DNA from: Macrolepiota albuminosa
Taxonomy: Eukaryota; Basidiomycota; Agaricomycetes; Agaricales; Agaricaceae
Reading direction: 5' to 3'
DNA: 64,000 nt
NCBI GenBank assembly: GCA_027475525.1
Contig: JAMWFC010000086.1
Coordinates: 496,001-560,000 of the forward strand
Made by a program: the position numbers and the translations under genes. The notes under the pieces were generated by a model. That model did no database searches, was not told the DNA's origin, and was given only the letters and a program-made list of their open reading frames with translations. Below are positions 13,621 to 26,151 of the stretch, one piece after another; positions within the stretch are counted from its first letter, which is position 1; every line of letters starts with the position of its first letter.

Positions 13621-15457
13621 TCAGTAAGAGCTTTTCTGAGTGGAAACTTCTAGGTCGGCGGGACCCGACTCGGCATCTTTCTCCCTGACTGTTTGCTCAA
13701 TAACAGATCTCCGCCCTTCCAGCCCTCCTTCATACCCAAACCACGTAAAACGGCGACAATGAGGGCCTCTTACAAGGAGGAAAAGCAGTTGTAACCCGTA
13801 CAGGCCCATGTTTAGGCCAGCGTCCGATCTCCAGCCATTCTTAACGAAAACTTTGGTACCCACAGAAGTTCCCATGACTTGACCGATGAAGAACTGAGGA
13901 GTCGTCGGTTCAAAAAGAGTCTGGAACATAGGAAATTACATACCGAGATTAACATGATTGAGTTGAGTCTCGCACGAGCCTTGTCAGAGATACTTGAGGT
14001 TGTAAGCGTTTTGACTGCATCTCAAAGGCTCGTTTTCCCTTACCTAAATACAGCCATAGATATACATACCTGCGTCGTTTGGCGAAACAAATCCGTACCA
14101 AGTATCGCAATCACAACAGCCGCGATGTTTATTCCGCCAGCGCCCGTCTGGATAGCTTGGAAAGAGAGAAGGAACAGAAGATTGACGAGTATGCCATGCC
14201 AAGGGAACAGTTTGTCCATCCATCTTCCAAAAACGGGCACCAAAGCAACTCCAAGCATTCCAGCGAGGCCAAATAGACCTATCACCAGTCTGCAAAATCG
14301 TTAAGCACTTATTCTGTCTGGGTGACGAATTTTACGTACGTGGAATAATTGTAAGGTGGGCCGTCAAGCAAAAATGTAAGGGTCACCCAGAGGTTGGCAA
14401 AACATGCACTACCAAGGAGGTTGATGAGGCAGACTTGGATGAGCAAAGGTTCCGTGACAGAATATTTCGCCATGGACCACAAAATATTCCAGTACGTCAA
14501 ATCATCGTTTTTCGCCGGGTAATCAGGAAGGACAAAGTAACCTCCAACCAGTACAAATGCTTGGGCTCCGATCGCTGTGTAGTATACAACTCGCCATGTC
14601 GTTATATCCGCGATTACACCTGCAAGGACACGGGCGACGAGGATCCCAAATAGGAATCCTGAGAGGACGATAGATATTGCAGAGGCGCGACGATTTGGAG
14701 GGGCGAGATCTGCAGCTAAGGGAAGGAGTATTTGAGGTACAACTGAGGACATTCCAACCAGAAAGGAAAGGACCTCGAAGGCGATGAGATCCTTTGTGAC
14801 AGCTAATCCAATGCTTAAGGTCATGGCCAGGAAGGTCAGGCTCAGGATTAGCTGCCGTCGTCGAACGAGGTCTCCGACAGGTGCGATGAAGAGCAGACCT
14901 GCAGCGTAACTGTAATGCCGTGTTAATTTCGTCTTCAAGTAGCAGGAAATATTACTCGCCCAGCTTGGGTGAGCGTTGGGATGCTGTCAAGCCCAAGTCA
15001 GTATTCGATCCTACCAAAACACGGACTGGGTAAAAACAAAAAAACCTTGAAACTTGATTATTCGAAACATTGAAAGTTTCGGCGAATTGTACTATTAGAG
15101 GAATTCAGATCACTTGGACAGTTGACGATTGAAAAGGCCGCGTACTGAGGAGGGGTTGGCAATAATACAAATTCGCTACGACTTCGCAACAATCATCAGC
15201 CTTCAACCCTTACAGAATACGTATTACTCACGAAACGTGCCTGCAAACCCAAACGACAGGTTCATGAGCAACCCAAAGTCGAAAGGCGCCTCTGGATCAT
15301 AACGAAGCCTTTGTGGAATTGGTATCAACCCAAAATCTTTCTTTATCTGGGTATTACTTGAAGTCTTGGGTCTAGATACGTCCTTTTCATTACAAGTCGG
15401 AATGTTAGCCTCATGATCAAGAGGGGCCGAAGGACGACTTGGACCGGGGACGACCAT
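13621..15457 (-). CDS. MFS transporter (12-TM, efflux-type)
   Basis: Plasma-membrane permease of the major facilitator superfamily, 489 aa. Eight exons: 15457-15232, 15181-15146, 15091-15046, 14983-14960, 14909-14340, 14289-14044, 13992-13944, 13893-13621; total 490 codons. The cytosolic N-terminus (about 70 aa) leads into FDFGLLMNLSFGFAGTF and VANLYYCQPLL. The loop VGDLVRRRQLIL is the MFS motif A region (GxLaDrxGrr-like). Strongly hydrophobic helices follow. ISDKARARLNSIMLIS and FFIGQVMGTSVGTKVF are typical of the fungal arabinose-efflux-like group. The intron 14959-14910 has a GC donor (GCGAGT). The substrate is unknown. Confidence 0.88.
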
Positions 15458-15852
15458 ACAAGAGTATCGAGATGAAGACGAAAGCGAAATCCTGAGCCTG
15501 AAGATACATTGCCAACGAGACAACCTGCACTCTTTTGCCTCGAGTGATCGTTGACAGCGGAATGGCCGAAGGAACGTTGCGTTTCATATTTATGTCACTG
15601 AATGGAAGGCCGTTGCTCTGAACTCAGTAAAAAAGTCATAGAAAGGCTAAAAGGTTAAGGGAAAGTTAAAAAGGGCACACAAAACACTGATTTCAGTTGG
15701 TAACACCTACAAGAGTAAGTTATGTACCCAAAAATTCTTCATATCGAGCTCGAGAAAATTTCAGAAGATCTTATTAGTACAAATCTACAGATGATTTAAT
15801 GAATGAGCTAAAGCACATGGATTCCATACACGTCAACAGCAAATAGGAAGAT
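15458..15852. other. intergenic region
   Basis: No gene seen. It holds the 5' flank of the MFS gene and the 3' flank of the BAG-domain gene. Confidence 0.5.
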
Positions 15853-18090
15853 TCAGACATCAACCTCGAGCCAATCTTCATCTCTATTGCGAACGATGGG
15901 ATGCTCAAAAACGGATTCATCAGCCTCACGAAAAGCCAAAACGAAGCCTTCTGGTTCGACATCAGCGCATTGAATCGAGGCGGTAAGCTCAGTACTTTTG
16001 CTCAGAGTCGGTGAGCCTTCCAGCGATGGAGTGGGAAACTCAACGGCTGTTTCGATCGGCATATCGACGGGTATGGTATTTTCATGATCACCTATGATCG
16101 CGTTGGCGTTGGAAGGGGTGGTAGATGCTGTTTCAAGTACGGATGACGGGGAAGAGGTGGATAGGCCAGGTTCTGCATCACCTGAGAAGCTATTTGTGGT
16201 TGAGGCGATTAGAACGGGAGAAGGGATGACGGAGTCGGTGACTTCGACAGGGACAGGGTTGATAGTTTGAGCAGACGAAGGTGGAAAATCAACAACTGAG
16301 GTAGCGTCTGAAAACTCCAGTCTATCCTCAAGAGTGGCCTGAGTAGAATCATTACCATGGGTAGAGGCGGAAACGGTCCATGCAGATGAATCATCTAAGA
16401 TGCTGACCGTCGTGATAGCGGGAGACAAGACTTTTTGCTCAATAATCTCGGGGAGCGGACCAGAAATCACATCGGCACGATCGTCAAACCTATTTTGTTT
16501 CGCGCCATCATCTTCCCGCTCACTTTGACTTTCACTCTCATCGAGCCCCAACCCCAGCACCGCACCGTTATTCTCACCCTCATTGTCCGCCTTCCCCGCC
16601 TTGTCCGCCAGAGGTTCGGAGACACTGACCCTCCGCCGCCCTTCCACGTCCCTCTCCAGCTCCTCTAAAGCCCGCTCAACACTCTTCACAACCTCCCTCC
16701 TGCTCTTCCTCACATCATCATCACCAAGACTCTCTATTTCATCCAACTGCTCAAGAAGCACCGTCAATGCTTGCTCGTATGAGCGAACGGGGCGGTTGAG
16801 AGGGGAATAGGTCAGGTGGTCCGTTGCGCTTGCTGATTCTGTGTCCGAGTCAGATGCGGACATGGAGAGGGCGGAGGGGGGAGGAGAGGTCGAGGGAAGG
16901 AAGTCGAGTTCAACGGGAAGAGTGAAATTTCCTTTAAGAGCGTTGAAGCTGGTTTCGATATTGCGGATTTTGTCAAAGGAGGAGATTTCGGCGGGAGAGG
17001 TAGCCTCTGTGGAAGGGTCGGCGGTGGAAGGATTGTCGGAAGGGGTAGTCAAGGCAGCAGGGAGCGTGTTTAATTCAGGTTCAGAAGGTGTAGTTTCATG
17101 AGGGACACCCGAAGCTGATCTTGCCTCACCTTCTGAGGCTGGTGTAGTCCTTGCATCAGGCACAGGGGAACGGCTAGAAGTATGAAAGATATTGGCGAAA
17201 CCGCTTTTTCCAGATGAGTCACACTCGCACTGTGTCTCTGCACGAGGAGGAACAGCCCCCGAGATAGATTCCGTTCGGCGGCTGTGGGCAGTGGGGATAT
17301 CGCAAAATTTAGCGAATCCCAGTAAAAGTTCATCATTGGACATTGCCTCGACAGATTGTGGTTTTGAGATAGACATGGCCTGGCGAAGAGGTATACTTTT
17401 CAGTTGCTCGTTGTCCCATGAAAGATGGCGCCGCGTATGGAAGGGATGTTTAAAGGCTAAAGGGTGAGGTCGCCGGAATGAACGAGCTCGTCTAGAGAAG
17501 GACGAAGTAGGGACAAGCAGTGGTTTTACCCTTGTAAAATAATGCACATCGTCGAGTGACGACGGATCCCATGATTCCTGCAAAGCATGTCAGCAGCTGA
17601 AATCGTGTGCCGTACTAGTTGTGAGAAGGTACCTACAAGGCGAGGATTGGGAGCTACTTCGGTATAATACGTGCAAGGACACATGCTTGAAGCCTAAGAG
17701 TCGTTAATGTATAGAAATGAAATAAAGAGAAATACCCACCAAGCCATCGCAGCGACAACGATCATGTCCAGCTTGAAAAGCTTGCTGCTCGGCGAGATTG
17801 ATCATATAAGGATAGTCTTCCTGGTACGCGCCAAGATTGTACAAGCCACAAGTCTGATTAGCATCCCCTGAGAAATATCGAGCAAGACGGCGAAGTTGAT
17901 ATTCCTGTTGATGTAATTGTAGCTCTCTGAGGCGACGGGCAAGAACTTCCTTCTCTCGCTCGACAGCCTTGAAAGCGAGATAGCTCGCTTCAGCAGCGCT
18001 GAGGTTCACTAGAGCATCTAAATATTGCTCTCGAGGGCTAGGCATGTATGGTGCCGGAGCAGGAGGACACAGAGTAAAAAGGCGAGGCAT
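15853..18090 (-). CDS. BAG-domain protein (Hsp70 nucleotide-exchange cofactor candidate)
   Basis: Protein of 710 aa from three exons: 18090-17740, 17693-17637, 17577-15853 (711 codons in frame). The first about 120 residues contain a charged coiled-coil stretch (EREKEVLARRLRELQLHQQ). A Ser/Thr/Pro-rich linker follows. At about residues 385-450 comes a BAG-like helix bundle: LLEQLDEIESLGDDDV, RKSRREVVKSVERALEELE. BAG domains bind the Hsp70 ATPase domain and promote ADP release. The C-terminal 250 residues are acidic, Ser-rich and probably disordered. The start is the first ATG; the frame reaches upstream only through a GTG. Most of the length is disordered, so the BAG assignment rests on this one segment. 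Confidence 0.75.
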
Positions 18091-19789
18091 GTCAAGAAAC
18101 ACGAAGGGAATAAGAGAAGACGAATCGAAAGAGAAACCGTGGGGGGGTTGCGAGTATCATCCTTTTAGCCAAGATGTTATATACGCACAGCGAATGGATA
18201 AGTAAGCCTGAGTGCCAATGACTTATGAGTTTACTCAGCGCAGTAGAAAGCACAAGAAGGCTGTGAAAAGTTACCGAAGGTTCTCGACCGATCCCCGGGC
18301 GGGCCGAAAAAAAAGTGGCCAACCTTCGATCAACGATCATGTGACTAGGTCAACCTAGGCCTCATTTGACAGTTCATCCTAGGTCTCCGAATACCTCTTC
18401 TTGTTGTCGTTTAAGTTCGTTCTCAGGCTCATTCCTCACTTCTTCAAAGCTTCGGCATCTTGGTGCGTCTGCAGGTGGGTAACCTCACAGCTTACCTACC
18501 TATCGAACACGCTCTGAGCAGCTCGTCGTTAAACTCCACCTCCTTTTCATTATATGGACTTCTCACTCTAGCCCAGTCCTGATCTTTTATGATGTGTTCC
18601 TACGCCTTAGCATCGCCCATGAAGTAACTGAAGGGTGAGAATTGGTATTGACACCAGTACGACCAGTTACTCCTTTGCACTCGAACTCGGCTCGGACTCT
18701 GCAGGCAAATCCTAAAACGGCATGGCTCTCAAACATTCTCTAGTCGGTCATACACCTGCTGTTGAAGATGCGCATTTTGCTCTGGTAATTGTGGTGGCAT
18801 CTATGAAGTCAACTTTGGATTAGAGACATGCTTCAAGGTTCCTCAGAGTGTTTCAACGATCGCTCATTGATCATGCAACAAAGGTTCGTTGAATCCAGAA
18901 GGTCAATACAGGGATCACTGGACTAGACAAAATGTATGTCAAGGTCCGCTGTCGACCCCAATGTCTTCCCTTCTATGGCTTGTGTAAATCTTGTGCACTA
19001 CTGTAGTTTGTTACGTCAAGCTGGGCCAAACTATATCTGATGCGTAATTCTGGCACCTATCTGAGGAACCCGAATGATGGCAGGTCTGGTCCAATTGCCA
19101 ATATTCATATGGAACGCTTGCATATTGTGAGACCATGGGGACTTGGAAAGGAGTGAGATGGTGCTACTGCTCGTCCGAACCTCGTCGAAGAGAATATTCT
19201 TTTTCTGCTGAAGAGCTTGGATGACTTCCGTATTGCCCAGCATGTCTGGAAGTGTTTAAATGGACTGCTATAATTCACGGTTGCTTCCCAAGGTAGGGAC
19301 AAGGGACAGTACGCTCTCAAGCTCCAGACTTGCATAATACATAGAATAAGATAGAGCTCAGATACGACCGATGTCTTTGCTTGGGTGAATGCTTTGTTAC
19401 GAGGTGAGCTTGTTCTACCAGGAAATCACCCTATGGAACGCATGATTTCTTACTACATGTATGTCAAACTTTAACTGGATACCTACCGTTCCATAGGTTG
19501 TACGCGAGTCGAATGCTTTAATGAATATTGATTTTGCACGGTGATACTCAGACACGTCCACAGTAGGATGGCCAATGTGCCTCAATGAGCGTATTTGAAG
19601 CCTGATTCTTGGTGATTTGAACAACTTGGCAATATAGGGACAATAATCGCCATACACAAGTCTGAAAAAATATTGACGGCTGGGAAAGTTCACACCATGG
19701 AATCTTTTATTCCGAGTATCCAAGCGACTATCTCAGCTTTGTTAAAACGACATCTGTAACTACAGCCTACAAGTGTAATTCCTTGGAGA
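18091..19789. other. intergenic region
   Basis: No supportable gene in 1.7 kb. Frames such as 19415-19723 (-) lack motifs. It may hold non-coding transcripts or decayed genes. Confidence 0.4.
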
Positions 19790-20601
19790 TCAAGTTTCCG
19801 TTGGGTCTGGAGCGACGAGCATGAAGGTTCCAGCAATCGGGTCTCCAAGTCCTGTAGCCGCCGCAAATGAGCTGATATTGAAAAGATCGATGGCCGTAGT
19901 AGAATTGACGAGTGTCTGGTCATTGAACGCTGCAGGCTGGTTGAACAAAAGGAAAATATATCTAAGATACAAAACGACGGATCGCATGATGAGGGAACAT
20001 TACAATGCTGTCGGAAAAAAACACACCGGTGAGCATCAGAACCAGCTGGAGGAGTGGGCTGGCGGAATTGGGAAATTGCAGCGGTCCTGTTCACGAGAAC
20101 TTGAACGTGGTTGACTGGAAGAGCTTCCGCAAAGAAGTTGGGGCCCAGGAAGTGTCGGATTTGAGCTTCCGAAGGGTCTTGTGGGGTTGGCGCGTCGGGG
20201 TCAACGGTAGCAATAACAAAAGGGCCTTTGCCCACGTCGCCTATGACGCCGAATCTTGGTGGACCGGCAGTCGCTGTTCAGAGCGCAAGGCCGTGAGCAT
20301 GGGAACCTTGTCTTCTGTCCTAACTAATACTGACCATTCCTAGGTAAGTGTTCACCTGCATGAAGGGTGATCGGTCGGGCTGTGGGCTCAGGGAAAGTGA
20401 CTTCAAGGAGTGCCCTTGGGTTGAAATTGATGAACAAGTCAGACGGGATCTGGTCTAGGGTTAATTGGAGGTGGATTTTCCTTAGGAGTTGAGGCTTACT
20501 GAGGCAGCCTCAAAGGCTCGTTTCACAACGGCCAGACTGAGGTCTTGGCTTACAGCCAATCCAGCGAAAGACAGAAGAATGAGATTCAGCGAGCGGACCA
20601 T
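19790..20601 (-). CDS. secreted PEBP-like protein
   Basis: Phosphatidylethanolamine-binding-protein family member, 211 aa. Four exons: 20601-20500, 20449-20335, 20273-20027, 19961-19790; 212 codons in frame, introns of 50-65 nt. MVRSLNLILLSFAGLAVSQ is a signal peptide. The PEBP core is clear: GPFVIATVDPDAPTPQDP (the DPDxP ligand-pocket motif), then IRHFLGPNF and PPAGSDAHRYIFLLFNQP. PEBPs bind anionic ligands and some inhibit proteases such as carboxypeptidase Y. The secretion signal suggests a vacuolar or extracellular role here, which is inference. Confidence 0.9.
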
Positions 20602-20644
20602 GGTATGAGCTGTGCCAGAAATGTGTGAATAGTTCCTTGCCCAT

Positions 20645-20651
20645 CTTATAT
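20645..20651 (-). promoter_or_regulatory. TATA box of the PEBP-like gene
   Basis: TATAAG on the minus strand lies about 45 bases upstream of the ATG at 20601, inside CCATATAAGATGGG. Confidence 0.45.
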
Positions 20652-22030
20652 GGCTGACTCTAAGGGACCGATCGTGTGCTTGAGAGTGTATCGCGTGGTT
20701 GTTTGACACAGAATTCAGAAAGCAGAATGATGGGGAACCACGTCTGTGTGAGGATTTGTATCGTCATCTCATAGCAACTACCGAAAATAAGACTACAAAA
20801 GATACACAGTCACCATAAGACATTGGAGCAAGTTGTGTGACACATGTGGAAGTATCTGCAGAGGATCTCCCACGAGCGAACAACACTGGATCGGAAGACC
20901 TGACAAAACCAGTGTGTAACTGTTGAGTCGACAGATGAAAAGTAAAAATAAACTTCTGAAGATTGACTATAATAGACTTGGATGACACAACAAGGAAAGT
21001 TTTGCTTCGCTAAGTATAGCCTCTGGTTTGTTGATCCGGACTCGAGTATGGTATGTTGGCAAGCGTCAGATTGATTTAGAGGGTGTATTTTCCAGTATTA
21101 ACGGTCGGTAAGAAAGGACGTTTGAAGATGATTAAACAGCGATGAGGACCTGAAAAACAGTCGTTTGCGTATTATGTGTCGCGATATAACCATAATTGTC
21201 ATAATTACCTACCTACTTTCCCTGTGTAATCTTAGTCTATTCCAGTAAGTTAAAACTCACTCTGATTAACTTGTCTTGACCTGTGAGTTTGTGAATTCCA
21301 TCACCCAGTGGTAATCATAAACTTTGTAACTGAGGAGGATGGCGCGGAAACAATAACATCACTTTCTGGGCAGGTGGAAGCGGGAAACAGCGAGGTGGTT
21401 ATTACTCAATGTTGTGTAAATATCTGATCGCGAATGCATCAAATGTACTTGCTCAAATAGCTCGGATCCTCTGCCTTCAGCTCCATCACAAAGGGGAAAC
21501 CTCCGCAGCATTGTTTTTTGATCCATTCGAGCCTTCTCAACTTGAAAAGAGGTTGTTGGGGTCCCCAAATTTTTCGCTACTGGCCGGGTCGTCCTCCAAG
21601 AGCCGAAGGATGCAGGGGGTAGTAGGGTAACGCGATGTTCCACTTTGGCAGCCCCTTGGTGGAAAAGTGCGACCAAGTTCTGGGTGAGTGTCACGACGCA
21701 TTGTTTACACATTCTGTCCAGCTGATACATAATCAACGCAGAGAGAGCCAAAGCAGTCACAAAATTGTAACGCACTTCAGCTGGAACAATGCGTTGTCAA
21801 CTCGTCAGAATTTGTACACACACCGTGAGGATGAAGTTGATAACATCAACACCTATTATTTTGTGACTTTCTTTCGACGGCCATCTCATTACTGGTACGT
21901 CGTATGTGACAGTGCTGCAGTAAAATGCAAAGTGGTGCAGGTTGTAATGGAGATGAGACGGTGCTTAGATGGTATATGAGTATGCAATGATGTAGAAAGC
22001 GATGATAGCATCAGTGAAGTGGATGAGAAA
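20652..22030. other. intergenic region
   Basis: No supportable gene; frames at 21359-21979 overlap on both strands without motifs. Confidence 0.45.
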
Positions 22031-23334
22031 TCATATAGTCAACAAAACAGATGAGCCAAGTGACATATCTGAAATAGACTTTGTCCGACAGATGTCCATG
22101 TCCTGAGTTGGGCTTTCGTAGGTACAGTCCGGCTTAGTATCAACAGATAACAATGTGGAGCCAACCATTGTCGGAGATCCATCAGAGCCATCCTGTGTAA
22201 CCTCTGTTTGGAACATCTCTATTCCATCCAGATTCAAAGGCACTGGCAGGCCGGGCTGCAGATCAGCAACCCACCGAGTCATTCGAGCTTGAAACACAGA
22301 GTCAGTTTCATCCACGACGAATTCGTCTGCATCATCATCAGCTCTGTCTTCTCCATCCTCACAGTCGGGAATGAAAGTGACGGAGTCTATAGGGCGTAGC
22401 ACGACCTTGTCCACAAAATTATCTGGATATCTTGTGCGTAATATGACTTGTCCGGGCGATCCCTCAACATCAGCACCTGAGTGATCGATGAAATTTGTAG
22501 GAATAGACAAAGTCATCCATAAATCATATATGTCCCGGCAGATCACATCAGTAGATGCATATTTAAGGAAGTATGGTTCGTATCCTTTTTCTTTTCGTAT
22601 GTCGATCACTACGAGCTCGTGCTTCATGACCTTCCTGTACAAGTCGAAAACAACATAGTGTGGTTGTACCTGGAGACGTAGGACGGGTAACGTGGTGTAA
22701 GGGAATATATGCTCTTGAGGCAAAAAACAACATAGTGTGGTTGTACCTGGAGACGTAGGACGGGTAACGTGGTGTAAGGGAATATATGCTCTTGAGGCAA
22801 CGCATCGGGTGATGAACTTTCCTCGACAAGACGTGGAATAATGCCACTCATACCGGGTAGAGGTACAAAAACATAGTCAAAAGCACTCATGCCTTCATAC
22901 ACGGTCTGAGTAACCATTATAAGGTTGCATCACTTTACTAGCGATTAAGACACGCACCTCAATCGGTTTCTCAACACTGAAATCCGTGTTAATGATCATT
23001 TCAAGTAACGGCTCATCCAATGGAAGCAGAGCCCAGAGATCCAACTCGAACGTACGACGGAGTTCCGGCGTGACTGAAAAGTATTGAAACCAACATACCT
23101 TCAGGCGGCACACAACTTACGATGTATCGTACTGGCCTCTAAGTTTGAGTCCAAGGTTCTGTACTTGCGACCCCACATATATTCAAGCCTCATTAACTAG
23201 GAAAGGTCATGGTGAGCGACGACTTAAAACCCTTTCTCCGGACTCACCGTATCTTCCTCCAACGTCCATGGACGCAACAAGTTGCATGCTTCGACCGCGC
23301 CCGTTTCGAGCGACACAACGCATTCTTTTCGCAT
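22031..23334 (-). CDS. uncharacterised protein, possibly HNH-like N-terminal fold
   Basis: I model exons 23334-23248, 23196-23121, 23073-22958 and 22905-22031. With one copy of the 77-bp duplication at 22647-22800 removed, they give 359 codons in frame; as written, the copy causes a frameshift. The N-terminal part (VEACNLLRPWTLEED, LMRLEYMWGRKYRTLD, WALLPLDEPLLEMI) resembles the Agaricomycete proteins in which an HNH-nuclease-like segment with a conserved H/N-LRP and WG precedes a variable tail. No full HNH catalytic set is visible, so function is uncertain. The tail is acidic (DCEDGEDRADDDADEFV). The true start may lie further upstream. Confidence 0.55.
22647..22800. repeat. 77-bp duplication that frameshifts an exon
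   Basis: Bases 22647-22723 equal 22724-22800. Deleting one copy restores a single open frame through HYVVFDLYRKVMKHE in the surrounding gene, which is strong evidence that the duplication is not in the real genome. Confidence 0.92.
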
Positions 23335-23551
23335 ATTGTCCGGTGTCCGTTAAGAACATCCAAACTACCTACTCCCTGCCGACCCGGTACCTATAGACGC
23401 TAGTGACAGAGATCGAGGAGCCTTAGTGTCTGTCACTGTGGTGGGATCAAGTAAGGCTGAAAGTGAAGAGGTCGTGAAAATGTATGCGGGTACACGTGAT
23501 TACCGAGCAAGCTGATCTGTCTTTGAACATCGTCGCTCTTGATAACGATTA

Positions 23552-23575
23552 CAGTCGCCTCTATCATAACCCATA
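23552..23575 (+). repeat. Pogo left terminal inverted repeat
   Basis: Begins CAGTCGCCTCTATCATAACC; matches the reverse complement of 26128-26151 at 23 of 24 positions. Confidence 0.93.
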
Positions 23576-23686
23576 CCTCTCGGTTGTCGCCCATAGCTAT
23601 GGGTTATCAGAGAGTATGGGTTACCACAGAGAGGATATGCATACACTTTATATTGTCTATTCGTGTATTATATACATAAAAACGAG

Positions 23687-25896
23687 TTATGTCGAAGTGA
23701 AATAGTCAGTTATATGAGAGGGCACCATATTATCGAGCTCCAAACAACGCATCTGCCACGCAATCGATGCAAGATCAGCTTCTACTCTGCGAGCGGTGGG
23801 AGTGTTAATACTGTTAAGGTGGCTTGTAATTAATGAAGATAATTTAAGAAAATCACGTTGTGAAAATGTGTTGGGAGGTATGTCTTCATTGTCGTCAACA
23901 TCATTGTCCCCACCATTGATCAAAGCATTCTCTGCAGCCTGTCGGGCATCAAGTACTGCCTTGCAAATGTCCTGGTCAGTGGATTCATGGAAGCATTCAA
24001 TCTCATCGATTGGATTGAGGAGTTCCTCAATAGCCATTCGGTTTTGAGGTTGAAGTGCACCACTTGCTTGCAGCTCATCAAGGAGGGTTTCAACATCCTT
24101 CTCGAAGCTTTCAACAGGATTACTGGTAGTTGTGTTAAGAAGAGATGAAATGGTCACTATAGGTTGCATAGCTGATTGATGTGGTTCAGGAAGAATGCCA
24201 GCCTTTTGCCAACAATGTTTGATTGTGGTTGCATCAACTGCATTCCACGCAGCATCTGCTAGTCGCATGGCCTCGAGTTGGTTGATGTCGTAGATTTCAG
24301 ATGGTGTGACCCCAGAATCGTATCTTTTAATAGCTCGTTGAATATATTGTGAGCGATAATGAGCTTTGAAGCATCTGATGATGCCCTGATCCAACGGTTG
24401 GACATGCGCAGTGAGATTTGGCTCAAAGTTCTCGACACGAATATTCTGGAGGCCTTCTGGCACAATATGTCCTGAGAAATTGTCCTGAAATAGCACAATT
24501 TTCCGATTTTGGACTCCGAGTTCACGATCCCATTGCTGGATCCAATCCTGATACAAAGCAGCTGTCATCCAAGCCTTGGCATTGTTGCAATAGACAAATC
24601 CAAGATCAGCGCCAGAACGTCCTCCAAATGCACGAGGCCTCTTTGCTTTCCCAATAATGAATGGTGGGAGCTTATGTGATCCATCTGCATTTGCTGTAAC
24701 AGCATAAGTCAAGCGGACCTTTCGTCCTTTGACTCCAAAACTTCTTTTATCGGAAAGTCCTCGATCAGGAGGCATTCTGTTTTTGAACAATCAGAATTTG
24801 CCCAGATATTTCATAATCAGGCAATACATACGCATAAAAAAGCCCACTCTCATCCATGTTGTAGAGGTCGCACAACTTGTAACCAAAATTGTTAACAAGA
24901 TCTTCAATAAGATTAGCAATTCGTTGCCTCTCCCTTGCTACCACATCTGAGGTTGATGACGCTGCTTCACCGTGACGCTTGAATTGTTTTAAATTGAACC
25001 TTGTTTTGTATCCAGTCAACCAACCTTTGCTCAGACCCAGGCGCTCGTCATGTGGCACTCCAGCAATGTCAGCAAACTGGGTCCATTTCTGACGTAAAAC
25101 TTCACCAGTAACAATGAGATTTTCTGACATTGCTTTTGCTACCCAAAGATCGAGCATATCTTCAATCTCTGGATGTTGCATTTGTCGAACTCGTTTGACA
25201 GCTCGATCTGAATGCTTGGAAGCAGCGGCCCATTGTTCACGCCATTTAAGCTCCTCCTTTACCCATGAAGACACTAATGGCTGTTTTATTTTCAGATTCG
25301 GATATTTCGGTGAAAAATGCTGTGCAGTTTTCGACTGGTTCTTGCCATTGGCATGATACCAGTCCAAAATCTCGATCCGTTGAGCAAGCGTTGCATTCTC
25401 CTTCTTGGTAAACACAGGCTCCTTTTTTGTCTTCTCTATGATGTCCTTGATCTTAGGCTCCGCACCTGCAATCTGTCAATGTGTGCAGCTCAATCAGGTG
25501 TTTGCATCTTCTCTATGATGTCCTTGATCTTAGGCTCCGCACCTGCAATCTGTCAATGTGTGCAGCTCAATCAGGTGTTTGCAATAACGTACGCTTCCTT
25601 TTTTTTCCAACAATTTTGGCAAGCTCACCAGCTGCCTCTTGAAGCTTTTGGACCATACTCTTCTCTTCTTCATCCAGCCTTTCCACACCTCTTTCATAAT
25701 CCAATGCAGTCTCCAATTTATCCACCACTCTTTCTAAATCCACCACATTTCCTTCATGATCTAGCCATGCCTCATCTTCACTCAAAATAGACTTTTGCTC
25801 AGCAAGTAGTGTTTCAAGTCTAGTTTTCTTAGTTTTGACTTTGTTCCTGAGGGTTTCAAGGCCTTTCTTTAGAACTTCGAGAGGTTTTAGAGTCAT
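23687..25896 (-). CDS. Pogo/CENP-B-like DDE transposase
   Basis: Transposase of the Pogo element. Exons 25896-25593, 25542-24832 and 24776-23687 give 676 codons once one 77-bp copy at 25430-25583 is removed; otherwise exon 2 is frameshifted. Residues 1-100 form a coiled coil ending in the basic, NLS-like GKKRKR. A psq-type HTH follows (LAQRIEILDWYHANGKNQSK), then a CENP-B/Tc5-type HTH (LRQKWTQFADIAGV, GLSKGWLTGYKTRFNLK), then the DDE_1 catalytic core. The catalytic Asp residues are in YNMDESGLFYA, LFQDNFSGH and VQPLDQGIIRCFK, a DDD triad. The second intron (55 nt) splits the codon just after the first catalytic motif. The C-terminal 150 residues are acidic. With all catalytic residues present the element could be active. 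Confidence 0.9.
25430..25583. repeat. 77-bp duplication inside the Pogo transposase
   Basis: Bases 25430-25506 equal 25507-25583. The copy spans an intron acceptor and the start of exon 2. Removing it gives a continuous frame (AEPKIKDIIEKTKKEPVF). Confidence 0.92.
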
Positions 25897-26127
25897 GTTT
25901 GAGTTACGAACACAAAAAAACATATGTATACAACTGTTACTCGGTTAATTACTACAATAAAAGTTCAGACAAGCCTCTCGGCAACTAATAAAGGTATAGG
26001 GTTTGAGTTCAAGTGCCTATGGGTTATGGTATTTGAGGGAGTATGGGTTATAACTTGCATTTTCCCGCAAACCAAGTCGGTGAACACAAAAACCTATGGG
26101 GTTTCAAAGAGTATGGGTTTTACCCGC

Positions 26128-26151
26128 TATGGGTTATGACAGAGGCGACTG
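26128..26151 (-). repeat. Pogo right terminal inverted repeat
   Basis: Reverse complement of the left repeat with one A/G difference; followed by TA. Confidence 0.93.

Larger units (their letters stand above)
23552..26151 (-). mobile_element. Pogo-type DNA transposon, near-intact
   Basis: A 2600-bp element (2523 bp after removing one 77-bp copy) bounded by 24-bp terminal inverted repeats with one mismatch. They begin CAGTCGCCTC at 23552 and end GAGGCGACTG at 26151. The dinucleotide TA sits directly outside both ends (23550-23551, 26152-26153), the target duplication of Tc1/mariner/Pogo elements. It carries one transposase gene on the minus strand. The subterminal 150 bp at both ends hold about eight copies of TATGGGTT or its complement, possible transposase-binding sites. 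Confidence 0.92.

Noticed and set aside
22031..22723. Separate 230-aa gene starting inside the duplicated region
   Set aside because: It is the 3' part of a larger gene; the apparent start arises from the 77-bp frameshift.
23796..24657. Plus-strand frames across the Pogo transposase
   Set aside because: They are antisense shadows of the transposase exon, without motifs.
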